Below are positions 1 through 9,010 of a stretch of 48,413 nt of DNA, piece after piece. Location of the stretch: positions 1-48,413 of IMG/VR virus record IMGVR_UViG_3300025098_000077; one strand, 5' to 3'. The notes beneath the pieces were generated by a model, which was not told where the DNA came from, ran no database searches, and was given only the letters and a program-made list of their open reading frames with translations. The translations under genes were made by a program, and so were the position numbers. This DNA is from a virus. Position 1 is the first letter of the stretch, and the number at the start of each line of letters is the position of its first letter.

Positions 1-1
1 C

Positions 2-61
2 TACATAGAGTATGAAACATTCCTAGAGTTAGAAAGGAAGAGCTCTTCTAATGTCCTTTAA
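2..61 (+). CDS. C-terminal end of an upstream gene (partial)
   Basis: One frame is open from the left edge to a TAA at 59-61 and would encode the last 19 residues of a protein ending SSSNVL. It overlaps the start of the next gene by 11 bases, like other gene pairs here. The fragment is too short for a functional call. It is probably another virion gene, judged only from its downstream neighbours. Confidence 0.5.
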   Translation, partial: YIEYETFLELERKSSSNVL

Positions 62-2879
62 TCAAACAATTAAAAATAATCAAAGTTTGTATTTTAAATT
101 TTTAAAAGACAACTTGTTAATGAACAAAGATGTTTATTTAAATTCTTACAGTCTTAAAGACAGGAATTTAAAGGAATCTGAATTAAAAGATCTTAAAAAA
201 TATGAAGAACTTCTTGGGCGGAAAATAAAAAACGTCTCTCAGTTCAATGAAGCTGATGCAAATCATTTCAAAGATATCGAAACTTACATGAAATTCTTGC
301 ATGAAAAAACTTTAAGCTACAGAGAAGAGTTGACAAGTAATTTAAATAATAGAATAAATCACATTGAATCTAAAAAAATAGAAGTAAAAGGCAAAATAAA
401 TGAAATTTTGCAAAAGCTGAATCATCTAAGTGGGTTCACAGAGACATACAGGTTTGTTTTCAAAGAAGATTTCTACAACTTATTTAACATCAGCAAGTCA
501 TTGATCAATCTGCCCTCAATGGAGATTGACGTTGAATCAAACATTGCTACTTTACCAATAAGTGTCAAAACGTTACATAAAGTTAAAAACATTATCATAA
601 GTAGCGATTCAGAAGGAATACCAGGCAGCGCTAAGAGTGGTCAGAATAAAATGATTTACTCTTTAATAGACTCAAATCCGAACACTTTTTTTGAGTTCTT
701 TAAACTCAATAGCGGGCCTGCTAAGCTTGTTTTGAATTTCCGGTTTGAAAAAAATACTGTAGTAAATCAAATAAAAATAAAGCGAGCTTTTAGCTCTGCA
801 AGCAACTCACTAGAAATAGAAGACGTTCTTTTTAATAAGAAAAATAGTAGATCGATAAAAAGACTGATTGACCCAAGTTTACAGTCTATGAATATAAGTC
901 CAAGTAAAAACGGCGAGCTAACTATAACGCACTTGCCAATTGAATGTGATTCTTTGACTTTAGTATTGAAATCAAAAGAGTATACAACTACAGCCGAGGG
1001 TTTGAAAATATTCAACATCAGCTTAGAAAAAGTAGAGTTCTATTCTATAGAATACCAAGATGAAGGGGAGTTCAATTCTACAAGGATTGTAACTCCAGAG
1101 AATTTGTTTGTTTTAAATTCTGAAACAAAAATCTTTCCTAGTGAATCAATTTCATACGAAGAAACACTGTCAGTGTCTATGGATAATGGTGGGCAAAGAA
1201 ATTTAATGCCTTACTATCGTAACAGAACAAAAGACCTGATCATACCTGCAAAACAGAATTTTTTAAATTATGTTTACGGCTTAAAAAGAAACATCGAAGC
1301 AACCTCTTCTTCAGAGGAAATATCGAATGAAGACTACTTTGTAAACTCAACGAGCTTGTTGAAAACTGTAAACAAAAAAATAAGTCCTATAAATTATTCT
1401 ATCAATGAAGAGAGTTGTAACGAAACGTTACGAGTCGTTCAAGGTGAAATTTTCAGAAGAAGTTCAAATAAAGAAAAGGCTATAGTTTTAGGCAGGGCCA
1501 CACTTGAAGGGATCAACAAGATTACGATCCCTTTTTCATTAGCTTCTTTTAAAATCGAAGAAGAAGATGTCATACTATACGGGAGCAATAAAAAGCTAAC
1601 AAGAGTAGAGACTGAAAACGAAGTAACTGATGAAGAGAAATTCTTTATAGATTATAAAGAAAACTTGATAGTCGTTTTTTTAAACATACGAAAAAGCGTT
1701 TCATTGAAAATGTTACTAAAGCCTTACAGTGGAAGCATTATCTACAAGAATGAAGGTTACTATATAGAGTTAAAAGAGCCTTTTGAGTACGACAAAAGGT
1801 TGATAAAAGTAAAGACCTTTACAACAGATGATGAGAAGTATGAAGTTATAGTGCCTAACGAAACTTCTAAAGTATTTTTGCCAGATGAAAATATTACTGA
1901 AATTGAAGTTGTAGAAGAAGCTGAAACGAATTGGAAGCAACTTACTCTTGATGTAGATTACAGTATCAAATCATTGAACGGAGGAATTGTTCATTTAAAT
2001 GAAACTGAAAATCAAATTAAGATTAATTATAAAAAAGAAAATGTAAAAACTTTAAATAAAAACGAGTTTGAAATTTGGGGAAACAAAAATGAAGTGAAAG
2101 GTTTGTTTTTGTACCCAGAGCACGTTTCTTTTAACGATCATGAAGGAGAAGTCGGCAAAGGAATTAAACAGCGAAACATAGAGGGTGTAAGCAACATAAT
2201 AGAGGGCACATTAAAATTTAGCCCAGGGCCTGTAGCAAGAGCTTACAAAGAAGTAGCGTTCATTGATGGGTACACTGAATTTTTAAATATCAAAAAGATG
2301 AAAAAAGATTTCATCCCAAAGATAGAATGGTCATCTGAAGGAGATAGCGAGTTCGTTCTTTTTACTGCAGATAAGATCCCTTATAAATTGAGCAGCTATA
2401 GCGAAAGCATTAAAATTTACAATAAAATTGGGAAAGAACTTGATAGCGAGTTACTGGATCAAGTTCCGGAAAACGAAATAATATTCAAATTAAATAAACC
2501 CGAAGAAGACATCAAAGCCTATGCTGAAGGTTATTACATAGAGTACTATTATCTAAACAATAAAACTGATGACACATATAAGTATTCAGTAGATTATAAA
2601 AATGGAATTATTTATTTTTCCAACTTAACGGAAGTCGAAGACAGTAGATTCAGATGCAAATACGGGAATATCAAAGTAGAGTATAATTTGTATCATGAGA
2701 TAAAAGAGTTTAAGTTTGAAAAAAAGAACGGGATTGTTTCTGTAGAGACAGAAGAGTTTGGAACTGGGAACAATAAGATAAAGTTTTTCTGGCATGAAGT
2801 AGAAAACAAGACCTCTTTAAAAGGGCTTGAAAAATTTTACTCTCCGATTTTATATAGCTTGAAGATAGGTATGAATTAA
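51..2879 (+). CDS. large virion protein with discoidin-like domain (baseplate/tail candidate)
   Basis: This is a 942-residue protein with no signal peptide. Residues about 35-125 are charged and helical, likely coiled coil. Residues about 175-335 look like a discoidin/F5-8C-type beta-sandwich: a segment around LIDSNPNTFFEF is followed by alternating beta strands such as LVLNFRFE and IKIKRAF. The rest is acidic, beta-rich and ends near PILYSLKIG. A GGAAGAG Shine-Dalgarno-like sequence precedes the ATG. The next gene starts 2 bases after the stop and has a similar layout, so the two probably act together in the tail or baseplate. That role is inferred from size, beta-rich composition and the tail-fibre-like gene two positions downstream. 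No enzymatic motif is seen. Confidence 0.6.
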   Translation: MSFNQTIKNNQSLYFKFLKDNLLMNKDVYLNSYSLKDRNLKESELKDLKKYEELLGRKIKNVSQFNEADANHFKDIETYMKFLHEKTLSYREELTSNLNNRINHIESKKIEVKGKINEILQKLNHLSGFTETYRFVFKEDFYNLFNISKSLINLPSMEIDVESNIATLPISVKTLHKVKNIIISSDSEGIPGSAKSGQNKMIYSLIDSNPNTFFEFFKLNSGPAKLVLNFRFEKNTVVNQIKIKRAFSSASNSLEIEDVLFNKKNSRSIKRLIDPSLQSMNISPSKNGELTITHLPIECDSLTLVLKSKEYTTTAEGLKIFNISLEKVEFYSIEYQDEGEFNSTRIVTPENLFVLNSETKIFPSESISYEETLSVSMDNGGQRNLMPYYRNRTKDLIIPAKQNFLNYVYGLKRNIEATSSSEEISNEDYFVNSTSLLKTVNKKISPINYSINEESCNETLRVVQGEIFRRSSNKEKAIVLGRATLEGINKITIPFSLASFKIEEEDVILYGSNKKLTRVETENEVTDEEKFFIDYKENLIVVFLNIRKSVSLKMLLKPYSGSIIYKNEGYYIELKEPFEYDKRLIKVKTFTTDDEKYEVIVPNETSKVFLPDENITEIEVVEEAETNWKQLTLDVDYSIKSLNGGIVHLNETENQIKINYKKENVKTLNKNEFEIWGNKNEVKGLFLYPEHVSFNDHEGEVGKGIKQRNIEGVSNIIEGTLKFSPGPVARAYKEVAFIDGYTEFLNIKKMKKDFIPKIEWSSEGDSEFVLFTADKIPYKLSSYSESIKIYNKIGKELDSELLDQVPENEIIFKLNKPEEDIKAYAEGYYIEYYYLNNKTDDTYKYSVDYKNGIIYFSNLTEVEDSRFRCKYGNIKVEYNLYHEIKEFKFEKKNGIVSVETEEFGTGNNKIKFFWHEVENKTSLKGLEKFYSPILYSLKIGMN

Positions 2880-2881
2880 AA

Positions 2882-4945
2882 ATGAGTAAAAAAAAATTAC
2901 TGTTGTCGCATTTAATAAAAGATTTTGTAAAAACAAAAAGTAGAGCTCCCTCTCAAAGAGAGTTAGACTACATGTATAACAAGCATTTGATTGACCATCC
3001 GGATTTTGAAGAGACTGGGCTCAATGGAAGTGAAGAACAAAGGTTCAATCAAAGCGTAAACAAAGAGTCTTCTGCAAAGAATTTTAATGAAGTTGTATCT
3101 AGGTTTATTTCAGAGCAAAAATTTATATCAAACGAGCTAGAAAAAATAGACGAAAAAACTGAAAATGAATTCAGATTATACGCTAATAAATTTAACGAAA
3201 GCTTGAAGCATATAAAAACGCTTGAAAGAAACATTAACAAAAACCTTTTGTTACATTCAAAAGACGACATTTATACGCATGGTTTCGTTGAGAACTTTCA
3301 AGATTACAAGAATATAGATTTTAACAAAAGCAACATCTATATGTTGAATGGAAAAGTCACTCTTGGGTACACAAAAATTGCAGGAGAAAACTTCCAAAGT
3401 AAAAATTTATCTTATTCGCTTGCTTCTAGAGAAGGGCGAAGTCTTGGACAGAGAAATATTAATGATATTTCAAATGCTGTAAATGAAGATGGCAGCTTTT
3501 TTAAAGTTTTAGGTTTTTCTAAAGTACCTAACGATAGTATAGACTTTATAGTAAGTATTGATTTTGATGAACCAAAAGAAATTGATACTATAAAATTCAC
3601 TGTACAAGCGATAGAGTCAAATTCAAAAATCTTCTATAGTTGCTACTATAATGATAGTTCTTCGCAATACAAAGAGGTCTTTGAAAGCAGTTTAGCAATC
3701 GATAACAATGAAAACTTTGTAGAGATTAACAAAAAAAATGTTAATTCAATAAAACTTGTTTTCAACAAAAATGGTTATGACTACAAAGATGGAGAGGACT
3801 ATGTATACATATTCGATTTAGACTTTTTAGGCGGTACAACAAAAGCATTTAAAATTAACGAAGAGTCTATTTTAAACCTAGGACCATATAAAATTTTAGA
3901 CGAAGAAGGAAATGAAGTTAACTTTTCAATGGCCACCATCAAGGGCGGAACATGCTGTATAGTTCCAGAAAAAACTTCAGTAGATTTTTATTTGTCTAAA
4001 GACAATTTGAATTGGATTAAAGCAGATTACAATGATACGAGCAAAAAAGTAATTCAATTTGAAGAAGGCGAAGAGACCTTTGATGGGAATGGAGTTTTTA
4101 AAAAATTTACATTCGGTGAAAACAATGCGTTGAGTAACATTATAGAAGATACGAGCAAGATTGATTTGAAACCGCTAGCGCATCAGAAGTATTTGAGCCT
4201 TTACGTGGAGAAAGAAAAGTTCAATGAGATCGTTAAAAAATCTCTAATCATAAAGAGGAACGTATGTAACAAGAAGAACAAAACTACGTATTCTGCGAAA
4301 GAAGGTTGGTACTTAAATGAAAATAAATATTACTGTTGTATAATAAATATAGAAGAGCCTGAAGGGCGCTACTTGGACTTTGGAGAGCGGTCTTGCTTCA
4401 TAAATGAAAAGCAAGTTAGCGGAAAACACTTCTTGAGTTACGGAAGTCATAAGTTCAAAACAAGCGAAGAAAACTGGTTTGACCTAGATGAAGATCAGGA
4501 GGGCTTGTTCCAAACTGAATTACAGCTGAGAGAAGAAGATATCTTGTATCCTTACAATCATAAGTACATTGTAGAGGGGTTTGAATATTCTGATTTTTTT
4601 GCTGGAGAAAAAGTTTATTTAGCAAAAAATGATGTGTATAGTTACGAGCTAAAAGAAGTCTCAAACCAAAGGTTTCTTATAGACAAAGATTTAAGCAAGT
4701 TTACTTTTATTAATAGCAATTTCACCAATGACGCTGGTGTTCTTGAAGAAGCAGTCTTCATCGCAGTAAATGCAAAAGAAGAGTCAAGTGAAGCAAAAAT
4801 AGAAGACTATAAATTCAAGTGCAGAAAAAAGAATCCAATAAACGAAACTAGCAGCAATAACGAGCTGTATGTAAAAGCGGTATTGAAGTCTTCAGACTCA
4901 AGTGTAACTCCAAAAATCGATCAAATTCAAGTTAGGGTAATATAA
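2882..4945 (+). CDS. virion protein with discoidin-like domain, relative of the preceding gene
   Basis: This 687-residue protein has the same plan as its upstream neighbour: a helical N-terminus (about 1-125), then a discoidin-like beta domain (about 155-310, strands such as FIVSIDFDEP and IDTIKFTVQ), then further beta-rich sequence. The C-terminus (LKSSDSSVTPKIDQIQVRV) resembles the closing strand of tail/baseplate proteins that carry a TP-x-I-D-x-I motif. It overlaps the next gene by one base (TAATG), so the two are translationally coupled. It is probably a baseplate or tail component that binds a partner or carbohydrate. No catalytic residues are visible. Confidence 0.6.
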   Translation: MSKKKLLLSHLIKDFVKTKSRAPSQRELDYMYNKHLIDHPDFEETGLNGSEEQRFNQSVNKESSAKNFNEVVSRFISEQKFISNELEKIDEKTENEFRLYANKFNESLKHIKTLERNINKNLLLHSKDDIYTHGFVENFQDYKNIDFNKSNIYMLNGKVTLGYTKIAGENFQSKNLSYSLASREGRSLGQRNINDISNAVNEDGSFFKVLGFSKVPNDSIDFIVSIDFDEPKEIDTIKFTVQAIESNSKIFYSCYYNDSSSQYKEVFESSLAIDNNENFVEINKKNVNSIKLVFNKNGYDYKDGEDYVYIFDLDFLGGTTKAFKINEESILNLGPYKILDEEGNEVNFSMATIKGGTCCIVPEKTSVDFYLSKDNLNWIKADYNDTSKKVIQFEEGEETFDGNGVFKKFTFGENNALSNIIEDTSKIDLKPLAHQKYLSLYVEKEKFNEIVKKSLIIKRNVCNKKNKTTYSAKEGWYLNENKYYCCIINIEEPEGRYLDFGERSCFINEKQVSGKHFLSYGSHKFKTSEENWFDLDEDQEGLFQTELQLREEDILYPYNHKYIVEGFEYSDFFAGEKVYLAKNDVYSYELKEVSNQRFLIDKDLSKFTFINSNFTNDAGVLEEAVFIAVNAKEESSEAKIEDYKFKCRKKNPINETSSNNELYVKAVLKSSDSSVTPKIDQIQVRVI

Positions 4946-6474
4946 TGTTAGAACCAACGAATTATTTAAATAATCTAAACAAAAGAATAGAAATTAGCAG
5001 TTCTGAAATAGGAAACGTGCAGCTGAAAGAAAGCTTCGTGTTAAATAGTCGTAGGAATGCTTTGGATTTTAGTACAATTAGCAGTTATTTAAATGAAGTG
5101 ATTGTAACAAGTTATTCCACTCTTTGCTCGGCGCCTAAATATCCTAAAGATGCTGTCAATCATGGAATATCTGGAATGACAATAGCAACTTGGCTTGAGA
5201 GCGATGGGAACAACAAGTTCAATGAAGAGGTCTTTTGGTTCAAGTCAAACAACATTGATGTAGATGGGCGGCCTTGTACTATAAAAGAATCGATCCAACA
5301 TATATGGTCCAACCTAAGTCCCTTGATAACTCAAGAAAGACGTAGGTCTGTAGATTTAGGCCCGTTGGAAAATGCCTTAAGTTGTTTAGAAACAAAAGTT
5401 GAAAGATTTAAAACAGACAGTTTTGGAGAAACCTTTGTCTTGAATTGTAATGAAGCCTGGAGTAAGCAAACTTGGCCTTTATCGAAGCATATTTACGAAG
5501 TTTTAAAGCAGCTAACAGTTGGGCATAATATACTTGAAATTGAAGGGCTAAACAATGTTGCTAACTTAGAGTATCCAAATTTAAATTGGGCTATAGCGCT
5601 TGAAGATTTACTCGACGTAGACGTGACAAGTGTGCCGCCAGAAGGCGGCGACTCTTTGATTTGGAATGAAGAGTCAGGGAATTGGCAACCAGGAAGTAGT
5701 GACGTAAAATATATAACAGAGTTAAGAGATGTCAATACGGCGGCTTACACATTGCAAGAAAACGATGTGCTAGTTTGGGACCCCTCTGCAAAAGACGATC
5801 AGGCGGCTCAAGACGGAGAAGACGGAGCGTGGATACCTGTAGCATCAAGTTCTTTATTTGAAAGCAACAGCGTTCAATATATGGACGATCTGCTAGACGC
5901 AGACATTAGTAACGCAACGCATGGACATGTGTTAACTTGGGATGAGACGCACGTAGACGACACGGACCCAAACAATACTCAACCTGGAGCATGGGTACCG
6001 AAAGCAATACCTGAAGCTCCGTCTCCAAATAACGGAGTTCTTAAAAATTACGAGCAGTGCCATTTAGGTCCATTTACAAAAGAAATTCCTTACTCTTATC
6101 CGCATTATGAAATTGGGCCAGGAGAAAGTCCTGTGATGTTTCTGTTTAGAAACAATACTGGGAGCAATTTAAAGCTAGAAGACTTTAGCTTTACTTGCGC
6201 GGAATTGTATTCTGATGAAATAAGATTTTCTTTTGTAAAAGCAGATACAGCCCAACTTTCAGCAAATTCATACGTGACAATATCAGACTTGTTTGTAATG
6301 GACAAAGAGAACGTGGACGTAGCCACAAACAACCAAGGTATTGGTAATTTTGAAGGGAGTTTAGGGGGTGTCGGAATAGACAATAAGGAATATTTTGGAT
6401 TATTATTAAACACTTATGAAAAGACCGGATTTGACAACTCAAACTTCTTTTTAAATTTAGAAGCTACAGATTGA
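4945..6474 (+). CDS. tail fibre/adhesin-like protein with W-x-P-G repeats
   Basis: This 509-residue protein has three tandem units of roughly 50 residues in about 220-350. Each contains a D-x-L-x-W-[ND]-x2-[ST] segment ending in a W-x-P phrase (SLIWNEESGNWQPG, LVWDP...GAWIPV, LTWDE...GAWVPK). Such units are common in phage tail fibres and structural adhesins. The final ~140 residues form an acidic beta-rich domain that may be the receptor-facing or trimerisation tip. The gene starts inside the stop of the previous virion gene. Host-binding or baseplate-decoration function is inferred. Confidence 0.6.
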   Translation: MLEPTNYLNNLNKRIEISSSEIGNVQLKESFVLNSRRNALDFSTISSYLNEVIVTSYSTLCSAPKYPKDAVNHGISGMTIATWLESDGNNKFNEEVFWFKSNNIDVDGRPCTIKESIQHIWSNLSPLITQERRRSVDLGPLENALSCLETKVERFKTDSFGETFVLNCNEAWSKQTWPLSKHIYEVLKQLTVGHNILEIEGLNNVANLEYPNLNWAIALEDLLDVDVTSVPPEGGDSLIWNEESGNWQPGSSDVKYITELRDVNTAAYTLQENDVLVWDPSAKDDQAAQDGEDGAWIPVASSSLFESNSVQYMDDLLDADISNATHGHVLTWDETHVDDTDPNNTQPGAWVPKAIPEAPSPNNGVLKNYEQCHLGPFTKEIPYSYPHYEIGPGESPVMFLFRNNTGSNLKLEDFSFTCAELYSDEIRFSFVKADTAQLSANSYVTISDLFVMDKENVDVATNNQGIGNFEGSLGGVGIDNKEYFGLLLNTYEKTGFDNSNFFLNLEATD

Positions 6475-6505
6475 TTTTATCGGTGTTTAAGCAATAAAAT
6501 AAATC

Positions 6506-6529
6506 TATAAAAGCCTTTATATTTTTTTT
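6506..6529 (+). promoter_or_regulatory. AT-rich inverted repeat with T-run between virion genes
   Basis: The 69-base gap after the fibre gene contains TATAAA at 6506-6511 and TTTATA at 6516-6521, followed by a run of eight T residues. It could be a weak intrinsic terminator on the + strand or an AT-rich late-promoter element for the next gene. The stem is only A-T pairs, so neither reading is secure. Confidence 0.25.
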
Positions 6530-6543
6530 GATGGAGATTGAAA

Positions 6544-6879
6544 ATGCCAAATAACGACACACCTTTGCCAGATATGAATTTAGTTTCTTACCGTTTGAAA
6601 GAAATAGAGTCTAACTTGGATAAGCATTTGGAAAAATTGTCTGACAAGATTGATTTACTTTTGAATGAGCTAAATCAAACTGCAATATCTCAATCAGAAA
6701 CAAAAATAAAAGTTTCTAAATTAGAATCAGAAGTGGAAACATTAAAAAGAAGTGATTCTAAAACTAAAGAAGAGATAACATCTTTAAAAGTATCAATAGC
6801 TGAAAAATTAAGTTGGGGAGCTGTGGGTGGGGTGATTAGCGGAGTAATAATTAAAGTTATTGAAATGAACGGAGGATGA
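6544..6879 (+). CDS. coiled-coil protein with C-terminal membrane segment (holin/XhlA-like)
   Basis: This is a 111-residue protein. Residues about 10-85 are a long charged coiled coil with regular hydrophobic spacing (LKEIESNLDKHLEKLSDKID). Residues about 90-107 are hydrophobic and glycine-rich (WGAVGGVISGVIIKVI), compatible with one membrane helix. The ATG at 6544 is chosen because GGAG lies 7 bases upstream; a TTG two codons earlier overlaps that site. The shape resembles small phage XhlA-type membrane proteins associated with lysis, but no sequence signature proves it. Confidence 0.55.
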   Translation: MPNNDTPLPDMNLVSYRLKEIESNLDKHLEKLSDKIDLLLNELNQTAISQSETKIKVSKLESEVETLKRSDSKTKEEITSLKVSIAEKLSWGAVGGVISGVIIKVIEMNGG

Positions 6880-6880
6880 C

Positions 6881-7108
6881 ATGGGAATTGATATAAACGA
6901 AGAGTTCGACCAACGTACGTTAAGAAGAATTAGTAATTTAGAAGAACGAGTTAGAGATATCTTTACCGCACAAAACAATCTTGCTTCTATCAATCAGGTT
7001 CAACAGTTAATATCTGTAATGAGCACTGAAATGGCAGTATTGAACGAAACGGTAAGGTCTCTTGAGAGAAGAATATCTATTTTAGAAGATATTCCTAACA
7101 TAGACTAA
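6881..7108 (+). CDS. small coiled-coil protein
   Basis: A 75-residue, strongly helical protein (ISNLEERVRDIF, LNETVRSLERRISILED) preceded by GGAGG. It begins two bases after the stop of the membrane protein, so the two are probably expressed together and may interact through their coils. The family is not recognised. It is the last + strand gene; its stop overlaps the stop of a small - strand gene. Confidence 0.55.
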   Translation: MGIDINEEFDQRTLRRISNLEERVRDIFTAQNNLASINQVQQLISVMSTEMAVLNETVRSLERRISILEDIPNID

Positions 7109-7182
7109 GAATTCAAATACTTCTTTTTTAAAACTTCTTGAAGGGCCTTTTTCATTTTATCTTTACATTTAGAGCAGGACAT
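7105..7182 (-). CDS. 25-residue CxxC mini-protein
   Basis: The - strand reads ATG TCC TGC TCT AAA TGT and stays open for 25 codons (MSCSKCKDKMKKALQEVL, then KKKYLNS and stop). A C-x2-C pair at residues 3-6 precedes a lysine-rich amphipathic helix. The start sits in a TAATG overlap with the stop of the upstream gene, the coupling used throughout this region. That placement and the Cys pair support a real gene, though 25 codons could occur by chance. One Cys pair could bind metal only as a dimer. Confidence 0.4.
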   Translation of the reverse strand: MSCSKCKDKMKKALQEVLKKKYLNS

Positions 7183-7514
7183 TAATCTTGCTCTACGTTT
7201 AGGTCTGAAACTTCAGGAGCTTTTAATTTCTTTTTGAGTCTAGTGTTTTCTGATCGGATCTTTTTGAGATCCGACTTTAGATCAGCCATCTCTTGAATAG
7301 CGACTTCAAAAAGATTTTGGGAATCCAAAAGTTCAGCTTTGCACTTGTCGTAATCAGACTGAAGCTTAGCAATTGCATCTTTAAGAGATGCAATGTTTTT
7401 AGTTCCTTGACTTGCAGCACGGTTAGAAGTTAATTGTTGCTTCAGAGAAATGATTTCATTTTCAAGCGCAACAATCCTTTTAGAGCTTGCAACTCTTTCT
7501 TTAAATAAACTCAT
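7182..7514 (-). CDS. coiled-coil protein, function unknown
   Basis: A 110-residue soluble protein that is almost entirely predicted coiled coil (ALENEIISLKQQL; EIKMADLK-like heptads; ENTRLKKKLKAPE) with a short acidic tail. It starts one base after the stop of the upstream gene. No catalytic or DNA-binding motif is visible. A scaffold, chaperone or tail-associated role is possible but unsupported. Confidence 0.5.
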   Translation of the reverse strand: MSLFKERVASSKRIVALENEIISLKQQLTSNRAASQGTKNIASLKDAIAKLQSDYDKCKAELLDSQNLFEVAIQEMADLKSDLKKIRSENTRLKKKLKAPEVSDLNVEQD

Positions 7515-7515
7515 A

Positions 7516-8010
7516 TCAAAACCCTCCGTTAGGTTTATTAGGTGTAAAAAGTAAATGAGGTAACCAGTTAGGCGATTTAGAATTAAAAGAATGATCTGTG
7601 TCTAAAATAGCATGGATACCTACTTTATCTACTTTAACACCAATGACATTGTCCATTGCAAGTACTTCGGAAATTCTTTCTGAAAGCCAACGCTTCCCTT
7701 GAACTTCCCATTCTGGGAGTTTGCCATTTTGGTTGAAGTCTACAACACAACTAGAGTGAGTGGATACATCCTTCAAATCAGCGGCAAAAGAAATTGTAAC
7801 ATCTTTGAAATGTCTGCATCTTCTCAGCCAAGTAAAAACAGCTGACGAGAGTTGATCTTTAGAAATGTTTTCAGTAAGGTTGGCTCCGCCAGGAATTATC
7901 ATTTTAACTTGTTTATTTATCTTTGGTCCTGAAAGCTTTTGAACTAAAGACTGTTGATGAGCTATAGAAGGATTATTGCCTAGCTGCTTGATAGCACTAT
8001 GTTTGTCCAT
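7516..8010 (-). CDS. conserved-looking phage protein of unknown function
   Basis: A 164-residue protein not recognised as a known family. It has a basic, glutamine-rich N-terminus, a central alpha/beta part (KDVTISFAADLKD; SCVVDFNQNG) and a His/Asp-containing end (HAILDTDHSF, NWLPHLLFTPN). The final segment is reminiscent of metal-binding or peptidase loops but lacks a definable motif. It overlaps the upstream gene by about 30 bases. Confidence 0.5.
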   Translation of the reverse strand: MDKHSAIKQLGNNPSIAHQQSLVQKLSGPKINKQVKMIIPGGANLTENISKDQLSSAVFTWLRRCRHFKDVTISFAADLKDVSTHSSCVVDFNQNGKLPEWEVQGKRWLSERISEVLAMDNVIGVKVDKVGIHAILDTDHSFNSKSPNWLPHLLFTPNKPNGGF

Positions 8011-8669
8011 GAATTTACCTCTTTTTTTAAAAGAATATAATCTTGATTAGTTAAATTGAATTTCTTCTTTACGTTTTTCCAAGTACTGTTTTCGTACATT
8101 AAACTTATAAGTATAGAGTATAAAAGTTTATTACTATGGAAAAGGAAATGCAACTCTAAGTTTATGTGATTGTCAAAGGTTTGAGTTGGAGCAAAAGAAA
8201 CTGCTGATGGGTTTGAATGAAAGTCTCTCTTCACGTATTGAAGAATCTTTCTTATTATTTTGAAAAGACCGTATTTGATTTCTTGAGCTATATAAAAAAG
8301 GAATCTATAATCCTTAGAATAATTATCATAAAGGATTGTTTCTTTTTGCATGTGCATTAAGAATGATTCGTTTAAATGGTCTGTAAATTTAAGTTGGTTT
8401 AAAAGAAGGTGGTCTTTGTAAGCTTTTGTTTTAAATGAAAGTGAAGCTTTTGGTTTATCATCTTTAACAAGCAAAGAGAATAAAGTTAGAATGTTTATAT
8501 TATCGTTATGGCCTGGAGAAAAAAAATCTTTTTCCCAGACTTGAAAACAAGGTTGCATTAATTCTAAACAATTTTTTAAAGAAGATGCAGTTGCTAAAGT
8601 TTTGTAAGACCTATAAGAAGACAAAAAATCTTGATAAGAATCTATAAATAAACTATTTTTGTAATTCAT
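7980..8669 (-). CDS. unknown protein with possible C-terminal helix-turn-helix
   Basis: About 229 residues from the ATG at 8669 (MNYKNSLFID), rich in Lys, Phe, Tyr and Leu and mostly helical. The C-terminal ~45 residues (LISLMYENSTWKNVKKKFNLTNQDY) have the rhythm of a winged or helix-turn-helix DNA-binding segment like sigma region 4. An earlier part (IAQEIKYGLFKIIRKIL) is loosely like sigma region 2. A divergent phage sigma or transcription regulator is therefore possible but weak. In-frame starts at 8681 and 8708 exist; none has a clear Shine-Dalgarno. Confidence 0.4.
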   Translation of the reverse strand: MNYKNSLFIDSYQDFLSSYRSYKTLATASSLKNCLELMQPCFQVWEKDFFSPGHNDNINILTLFSLLVKDDKPKASLSFKTKAYKDHLLLNQLKFTDHLNESFLMHMQKETILYDNYSKDYRFLFYIAQEIKYGLFKIIRKILQYVKRDFHSNPSAVSFAPTQTFDNHINLELHFLFHSNKLLYSILISLMYENSTWKNVKKKFNLTNQDYILLKKEVNSWTNIVLSSS

Positions 8670-9009
8670 TGTTTTCAACATAAGCGTTAAAAAAATGTAT
8701 CCAGTCATCTAACAGCATGGTGCAAAGTATATCTTCTCTATCATCTTTAGTTATAGCAACGGGAATCTTACCGTTAATATCAGCATCATTGATAGCTTGT
8801 TTTAAAGCACCTTTTATATGGCACCTTTTATGACGTTTAGCTTCTATATGTATGACCGGCATGTCAACATCAGAGACTTCAGAGCCTCCAGATCTAGATT
8901 GACCTATTCCTCTTTTTGCGTCAAAATCTGTATTGTCTGTAAAGTATTTAGCAAGCTGTCTTTCGAAAGCAGCTCCTTTTATTCTTGCTCCTCGACCTCT
9001 CGAAGCCAT
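8653..9009 (-). CDS. PD-(D/E)XK nuclease, Holliday-junction-resolvase-like
   Basis: A 118-residue protein with the compact resolvase/VRR-like pattern: KGAAFERQLAKYF (E16), SDVDM (D47/D49), HIEAKRH (E56-x-K58) and a following helix with Q71. These are the acidic and lysine residues expected for a metal-dependent PD-(D/E)XK active site. The ATG at 9009 is chosen over a longer frame because GGAG sits 8 bases upstream and the fold starts directly after it. It probably cleaves branched or replication-intermediate DNA. It overlaps the next gene by about 17 bases. Exact substrate unknown. Confidence 0.65.
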   Translation of the reverse strand: MASRGRGARIKGAAFERQLAKYFTDNTDFDAKRGIGQSRSGGSEVSDVDMPVIHIEAKRHKRCHIKGALKQAINDADINGKIPVAITKDDREDILCTMLLDDWIHFFNAYVENNELQK

Positions 9010-9010
9010 A

